Shown here: piece by piece, positions 59,313 to 64,000 of the stretch
Layout: each line of letters begins with the position of its first letter
Position numbering within the stretch: position 1 is the stretch's first letter
NCBI GenBank assembly: GCA_905479495.1
Contig: CAJQMR010000021.1
Span: 1-64,000 of the forward strand
Direction of reading: 5' to 3'
DNA: 64,000 nt
Origin: an uncultured Anaerolineae bacterium
GTDB taxonomy: Bacteria > Chloroflexota > Anaerolineae > Promineifilales > Promineifilaceae
Made by a program: the position numbers and the translations under genes
Notes under the pieces: generated by a model
The model's input: the letters and a program-made list of their open reading frames with translations, nothing else
Database searches by the model: none
Told to the model about the DNA's origin: nothing

Positions 59313-59396
59313 GTGTATCTCTCTATAAATTTCTTGATTTTGCACTGCCAACCAACGCCCACATCAGTCGCGCCTAAGCGTCGGCTGGAAGAAATG

Positions 59397-62300
59397 TTAT
59401 GCGGCACTGTATGGTTCTACAAGTTTAAGCTCTAAAAACACATTGCCATTTTCAGAGTAAATAAACGAATCCATTTGATATTCATTATTAAGCAGATAAC
59501 TTATCTCGGTGCAAAGATATGTATCAATAGTACCGATAAGCTGTTCTGATGCGAAAATCTCGATATGTGAGAAATCATTATCAGGTGTTTTACGGAATTC
59601 GGGTATTTGTCTTTCCAAAAACATGTCTACGTTCCCAACTTCGATGACTATTGTTTCCGAATTCAAAAGTTGCCCAACGATGCTTGTGCGTTTACTTTGA
59701 ACAACATTAAGCAAATCCCGCATTTGTGGCAGGCTTGCTTGAAACAAATCTTGCCATTGACTCATCGATAGCGAGCTGAGCCAATCTAGTATAGAAGTGG
59801 TTGGATCAATCTCTTCATGCTTTCTAGAAATGATCGTAGCAAGTGTTCTAGATTGAAGCCCTCGCATCATTAGTTCCAATGAAGATGGAGTCGATACGCC
59901 GTATTTAATATAGCTTGGCAAATGTGCTAGAGTAAAGGCAATATCTTCTCCTGTTTCAGCTAAAATGTCATTTGCCCAATTTGCAATAATGCCTGTCATC
60001 CAAGGTAAGTAAGTTTCAAAATACACATTTAGATAGTCACCTAGTTGCTCAAATCGAAATGCAATTTCGGAAACTTCTCCGAAATATTTTGTTGCTAAAT
60101 CTGGAAAGGACAGTCCTAGTAGCCAATCAGTCAATAAGTCTATGGTGGGTATCGCCAAAGCTGTGCGTCCACCTGAACGTCTATTGTAGATCGTTTTTGT
60201 AGGAGCCTCAGACAATTCCAGCACTATTGACAGCCGATCAACTCCAAGTAAAGAAATTATCACCTCAGTTGGCGAAACCTTTGTTTCGAGTTCTAGCAAC
60301 CATCCAGCAAATTCATGCGCTAAGGTTTCAAGAACTTTAGATGATTTTAAAGATGTGCCGGAAGTAGCCCAACGTTTTCGACTATTCGTATCTGTTTTAA
60401 GGTATTGATTTAGTACAAATTCCGATATTGTAAGCCAATTTGATTTCTGTTCTTCTTCAAGCTGAACCCAACCAAATGAATCGGCAATAATTGCGTGAAA
60501 ACGCTCAATACTTATTGGTAACCCTCGCTTATCAAGTTCCGATAGAATAAACCATACAAACTGCAAAAAATCCGATACTTCTTTTGTTTCGATCTCAAAA
60601 AGAGAATCCTCGCGTTCTCTAATTTGTGATTCAGCATTGACTAACTCTGTCAAGGAGACTTCATAAGCTAACATAGACTTGATGTGCAAGTCTTCATCAG
60701 TGGGTTTCAACTTAGCAAATTCTGCTTCTGATGGTTCTTGAACCGCCAAAACAACAACACCTTCGGTTTCTTTGGCCGCTCTACCGGCTCTCCCGATTGC
60801 ATTCAAAAGTTTTGAACCTGTAATGTATTCTTCATACCCGTTATTTGTGTGTGTTCCTTGTGAAGCGATTACAACAGACGAAACTGGTAAATTAATGCCT
60901 TCTGTAAGAGTGGTTGTTGCAACTATATATTTTATATCCCCGTTAGAAACTGCGTCCTGAATTGCTCCGCGAACACTAAGTGGAAGAGAACCATGATGAT
61001 AGGCAATGCCTTTTTGTACAAGTTCTCGTAGAGGATGATCTTCTCCCAAACTATACTGAATCAAATTAGCAAGTTGAATTAAAGAGTCAGTTGCACGAAT
61101 AACCTCCTGTTCAGCCAACGCTGATGCGAGATTCATGGTTGCTGATTTCGTGGCTTCGATAATCAGAACTGAGCCAAAATTGCCTAAATAAGAAATAATT
61201 GGAACCAACATTTTGTATTTTGGTGTACTTCTGCTAGATTCCTTGGTTGAGAATGGTCCTTCAGCCGTTTCACTGCGTAGTGTCAGCTTTCCAACTTCTG
61301 ATGTGGTGCTTAATGATTTGACAGTTCCATTATGGGATGTCTGAATAGTAAGTCGCCCATAAAGCGGTGCTTCGCGGTAATATTTTTTTGAGTGTGCTCG
61401 ATTGTTGTATGAATCTACTGCATCATTCCAGTTTGGATCCGTTGACCATAGCGAAGTTATTCTTCTAGGCCCTCTCCAATCCCCATGAAATGTAATTGGA
61501 GAAACATCTAAACTAATCCAATTAATGAAATGGTGGCGATTACCTATTACTGCACTTAACAGCACAATGCGATTTGCTAGATCCTTTGTATAGTTATGAA
61601 TAATCGTGAGACATTGCTCTAGCATCCAACCACGTTTTTGTTCACCGATCATATGAACTTCATCAAACAAAAACAGCCCAAACCTGTTGATAACGGCATC
61701 TGAATCCAATCTAAGCAGATAAGAAAGCCGTTCTGGGGTCATTATTTCAACTTCTGGGATTAATGTAAAATCAAATAACGACAAATTTTCTGTTTCCGCG
61801 ATTCCACTCACTATGGTCTTGTTCATGAAGCGTAATCTTGCATGCAGATCTTGATGTACTTCTCTACAAAGACTTCTCGTTGGTGCAACATAACATACCG
61901 AAGTTGTGTTATTGGCTAAGTGTGTTGCAACCATAATTTGTGCAATTAAGGTTTTGCCTGCACTGGTAGGAGATGATATGAAAGAACGCTTAGCATCAGA
62001 AAGAAGGGAGTTTTCTTCATCACCCGCATTTAGTAAATTTATTTGCGGCGGCCATAGAGTTAGAATTTGAGGATTTCCTCTTGCAAATGCCTTCCGAACC
62101 ATTGGAGGGACATTAGGAGGCAATACAGTCCAAATTGAGGCATTTTTTAAATCATCACAGATATTCAACAAATGAGCCGCAACCCATCTTGAAATATCGT
62201 CTTCAAGAAAGGCTTCTTCTGTCAGGCAACTTCGCAGAATTTGTTTTGCTTGCTCGACTAAAGCTTCCCTTCCGTAGTTCAAATAGCTGATAAGCAACCG

Positions 62301-62885
62301 AGATGCAGTAGCAACAGTGATAGATGCCCCATAAAAGGTAGAATTCAAGCTGACTCCCCATTCAGCTTCAGTGCTTTCTCTTTGTTGTGCAATCCTGTCA
62401 GTTAGAGAGTACAGATAACCTGTACCAAAGCCTAAAAAGGAAACACCACATGCTAGAGAAGCATATTGGAAATCAGGGAAGATAGAATAATCCTCACAGC
62501 CATTAGGAAACTCACGCCGGTAAAGTGCGAGCGCATTAGGATCAAGAGTGCTTCTCAAATATCCAATCTGTGAAGCAAAACAGAATTTTAGACGTTCTAA
62601 ATCTGAGATGTCATTTTGTTGCAAACATAAGTCAAAAATGTGTGCAGATACCCGAAATGCGGCACGATGCCTTTCAATCCCATAAGATTCAAGTGCGAAT
62701 TTTGAAGAGGCAATGCCATGTAAAAACCAGCCCATAGATAGCAAGGTTTCTGGAATACTTGCCTCTTGTAAAAGCAAGGAAAGTTCTGCCGTTGCCAGCG
62801 TATCCGAAAGCTCCTCGGCGGTTGGAAGTAATGCATGATCTCCTAACGCCAAGCTTAACAGTTCGGGTGCTATAGACCCTTCCAT
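59397..62885 (-). CDS. Large Ski2-like DExH helicase (HamB-like, Hachiman-type defence)
   Basis: The 1162-residue protein has an all-alpha N-terminal part (1-260). The helicase core follows with motif I SSPTSAGKTLIAQ (about residue 305), Ia YVAPTRSLCREV, II LFDEVHMIGE (about 407), III LLSAVIGN and VI LLNAIGRAGRAA (about 697). A long helical C-terminal region follows. In Hachiman, HamB is a helicase controlling the nuclease HamA, encoded directly upstream. Here the upstream ORF overlaps by 16 bases and looks like a nuclease. AGGA precedes ATG 62885. Other nuclease-helicase systems (e.g. AbpAB) cannot be excluded. Confidence 0.8.
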   Translation of the reverse strand: MEGSIAPELLSLALGDHALLPTAEELSDTLATAELSLLLQEASIPETLLSMGWFLHGIASSKFALESYGIERHRAAFRVSAHIFDLCLQQNDISDLERLKFCFASQIGYLRSTLDPNALALYRREFPNGCEDYSIFPDFQYASLACGVSFLGFGTGYLYSLTDRIAQQRESTEAEWGVSLNSTFYGASITVATASRLLISYLNYGREALVEQAKQILRSCLTEEAFLEDDISRWVAAHLLNICDDLKNASIWTVLPPNVPPMVRKAFARGNPQILTLWPPQINLLNAGDEENSLLSDAKRSFISSPTSAGKTLIAQIMVATHLANNTTSVCYVAPTRSLCREVHQDLHARLRFMNKTIVSGIAETENLSLFDFTLIPEVEIMTPERLSYLLRLDSDAVINRFGLFLFDEVHMIGEQKRGWMLEQCLTIIHNYTKDLANRIVLLSAVIGNRHHFINWISLDVSPITFHGDWRGPRRITSLWSTDPNWNDAVDSYNNRAHSKKYYREAPLYGRLTIQTSHNGTVKSLSTTSEVGKLTLRSETAEGPFSTKESSRSTPKYKMLVPIISYLGNFGSVLIIEATKSATMNLASALAEQEVIRATDSLIQLANLIQYSLGEDHPLRELVQKGIAYHHGSLPLSVRGAIQDAVSNGDIKYIVATTTLTEGINLPVSSVVIASQGTHTNNGYEEYITGSKLLNAIGRAGRAAKETEGVVVLAVQEPSEAEFAKLKPTDEDLHIKSMLAYEVSLTELVNAESQIREREDSLFEIETKEVSDFLQFVWFILSELDKRGLPISIERFHAIIADSFGWVQLEEEQKSNWLTISEFVLNQYLKTDTNSRKRWATSGTSLKSSKVLETLAHEFAGWLLELETKVSPTEVIISLLGVDRLSIVLELSEAPTKTIYNRRSGGRTALAIPTIDLLTDWLLGLSFPDLATKYFGEVSEIAFRFEQLGDYLNVYFETYLPWMTGIIANWANDILAETGEDIAFTLAHLPSYIKYGVSTPSSLELMMRGLQSRTLATIISRKHEEIDPTTSILDWLSSLSMSQWQDLFQASLPQMRDLLNVVQSKRTSIVGQLLNSETIVIEVGNVDMFLERQIPEFRKTPDNDFSHIEIFASEQLIGTIDTYLCTEISYLLNNEYQMDSFIYSENGNVFLELKLVEPYSAA

Positions 62886-63706
62886 ATAAATTCCTGCACT
62901 TTTCCTGCAAAAGCTGAAAAATCAGCAAGACCTGTCAGCATTCCTTCTATGAGCCCATTGGAGATTTGCGGGAAACGATCACCCAAATCGGAGAAGCAAT
63001 TAATATCTAAACAACTATTTGATGTGGCAACAGATACACCAACCGAAGCGGCAGGATCCGACTTAATCCAATTCGGCATAAGTTCACTACAAAAGCTCTC
63101 TAATTCTGGATCGCTCAATTCTTGACCGATGGCGGTGTATCGGGCTAAATATTCCAAGGCTTTAGTGTTTAGTTGATTGCAAGCTCTTGTAATAGTAGAG
63201 CTAACTCTTTGTCCTGGTTCGTTTGGGGCAAACTTTTTCATCTCCCACAGCCTAAAAACAAGATCTCCTGAAGGTTGTTTATGTATGACAAGGGCATCTC
63301 CACCAGGGTCAGTCGATTTAAAACCAGGAACTTCTACATGTTTTATATCAAGAATCGTATTTTCTATCATCAAGAAATACCATAACCATTCACCAACAAA
63401 TCCTTCTAAGTGATCGATTTTTCCTTGAGTAGTAAATTTCTCATTGGGTTCTCCGAAGGTAGGGATAAGCATGCCTTTCAAGACAGCTTTTTCTTCAGTA
63501 CTGAGTGCAGAATTATTTTCAACTCGATCTTTCCAAGCGTTGACAAAACGAGGATCAAGCCTTCGGCATCTAAAGTCAACAATTGCGAACGCAAGCATTT
63601 TAGCAATATCATCAATAATGCCGACACTATCAACATGTTCCATCAGCACAGATCTATGCGTTGGTGTACTTGAGGAATTTATTTGAAAGAAACTGCTAAA
63701 AGTCAT
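62870..63706 (-). CDS. DUF1837/HamA-like putative nuclease (defence)
   Basis: The protein (283 residues from TTG 63721, 278 from ATG 63706) has PD-(D/E)xK-like residues in order: LEGFVGEWLWYF (Glu106/111), PGGDALVIH (Asp142) and FRLWEMKKF (Glu160-x-Lys162). Size, position before a large helicase and nuclease residues fit HamA of Hachiman. In Hachiman, HamA cleaves DNA when released by HamB. The assignment is by pattern only. The conserved middle and C-terminal parts were not compared. No ribosome binding site is clear. Confidence 0.6.
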   Translation of the reverse strand: MTFSSFFQINSSSTPTHRSVLMEHVDSVGIIDDIAKMLAFAIVDFRCRRLDPRFVNAWKDRVENNSALSTEEKAVLKGMLIPTFGEPNEKFTTQGKIDHLEGFVGEWLWYFLMIENTILDIKHVEVPGFKSTDPGGDALVIHKQPSGDLVFRLWEMKKFAPNEPGQRVSSTITRACNQLNTKALEYLARYTAIGQELSDPELESFCSELMPNWIKSDPAASVGVSVATSNSCLDINCFSDLGDRFPQISNGLIEGMLTGLADFSAFAGKVQEFIWKGL

Positions 63707-63721
63707 ATTTATATTTTGCAA

Positions 63722-64000
63722 AGCTGTCTGCCATTTATTCAGTTGCTAAAGCTGTGGAGTCGTTTCTTTTTGCGCTTCAACTTTAAGCTATTGTTAGGGT
63801 GGCGTTTGGTTTATAATACGGCCTAAAGTGGGAGATATTTTTGGCATACAAAAACGCGCACGAACAGTATACAAAAAATAGTCGCAACTTCAAACACATA
63901 ATGTTTACAAAATTTGAATAATTTTCGAATGCAGCTGGAATGTGGATAATAGTCGCATGTGTGCATTGCGAATGCGTTTGATTGCCGTTTTGTTGCTGTG
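63722..64000. other. Upstream region of the defence pair, no gene recognised
   Basis: AT-rich, without ACGGCCGT. It contains TATAAT-like sequence near 63,811 on the plus strand. The promoter of the nuclease-helicase operon should lie here, but no -35/-10 pair is clear on the minus strand. Confidence 0.4.

Noticed and set aside
1..64000. tRNA or rRNA genes
   Set aside because: No cloverleaf with a TTCGA-type T-arm or rRNA-like conserved block was seen on either strand. A tool search would settle it.

Overview
The window looks like a chromosomal segment of a non-phototrophic, aerobic or facultative member of the Chloroflexota (Anaerolineae-like). This is inferred from gene content. There is a MalT-type ATPase fused to a BTAD domain, two F420-type enzymes, a fused E1 alpha/beta of a branched-chain-type 2-oxoacid dehydrogenase, several GT39-like membrane glycosyltransferases, and secreted proteins carrying the FLPIV/FLPLV motif common in this phylum. 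No rRNA, tRNA, CRISPR array, insertion sequence or phage module was recognised. A very strong compositional signature runs through most of the window: the palindrome ACGGCCGT occurs about 87 times by hand count before position 57,750 and not once after it.

Layout. 1-3,060: an MFS / serine hydrolase / MFS operon (minus), cut by the window edge. 3,300-7,120: E2 and fused E1 (minus). 7,350-9,990: a TIR protein with a C-terminal effector-associated domain, followed by a HEAT-repeat membrane protein. 10,100-18,000: lipoprotein, glycosyltransferases, an Hdr-like Fe-S oxidoreductase and a glycoside hydrolase. 18,000-21,300: a BrnT/BrnA-type toxin-antitoxin pair, a GNAT, and a second protein with the same effector-associated domain. 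21,300-28,800: a PLP enzyme, the MalT-BTAD regulator, a secreted alpha-amylase and a MarR regulator. 29,400-32,700: a hydrolase and a Mg/Co-chelatase ChlI/ChlD locus with a -1 frameshift site. 32,840-33,470: MazE/MazF. 34,500-39,250: two glycerophosphodiesterases, Nudix, Tat-exported metallophosphoesterase, MBL-like protein and beta-propeller. 39,460-41,370: aroH-aroF behind a Tyr/Phe attenuator. 41,400-57,160: accessory membrane, secreted and regulatory genes, including a GH8 enzyme, a 7-bladed PD40 surface protein, an F420 pair and lipoproteins. 57,300-57,900: a 41-bp minisatellite and a possible structured RNA. 57,950-63,720: two small-cargo genes and a Hachiman-like nuclease-helicase pair in a stretch lacking the palindrome.

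How the parts work together. The clearest regulatory unit is the aromatic operon. A sigma70-type promoter drives a nearly leaderless 28-codon peptide with seven consecutive Tyr/Phe codons. A strong intrinsic terminator follows, then chorismate mutase and DAHP synthase. The clearest translational unit is the chelatase locus: a perfect A-AAA-AAG heptamer just before the ATPase stop would join it in the -1 frame to the linker and VWA domain, giving both the small and medium subunits from one message.

The clearest conflict-related units are the TIR/HEAT-TM pair, the second EAD protein 10 kb away, and the terminal nuclease-helicase pair. Dispersed heptad-period repeats occur in intergenic regions. 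In one glycosyltransferase gene they are embedded in frame in three inter-helix loops.
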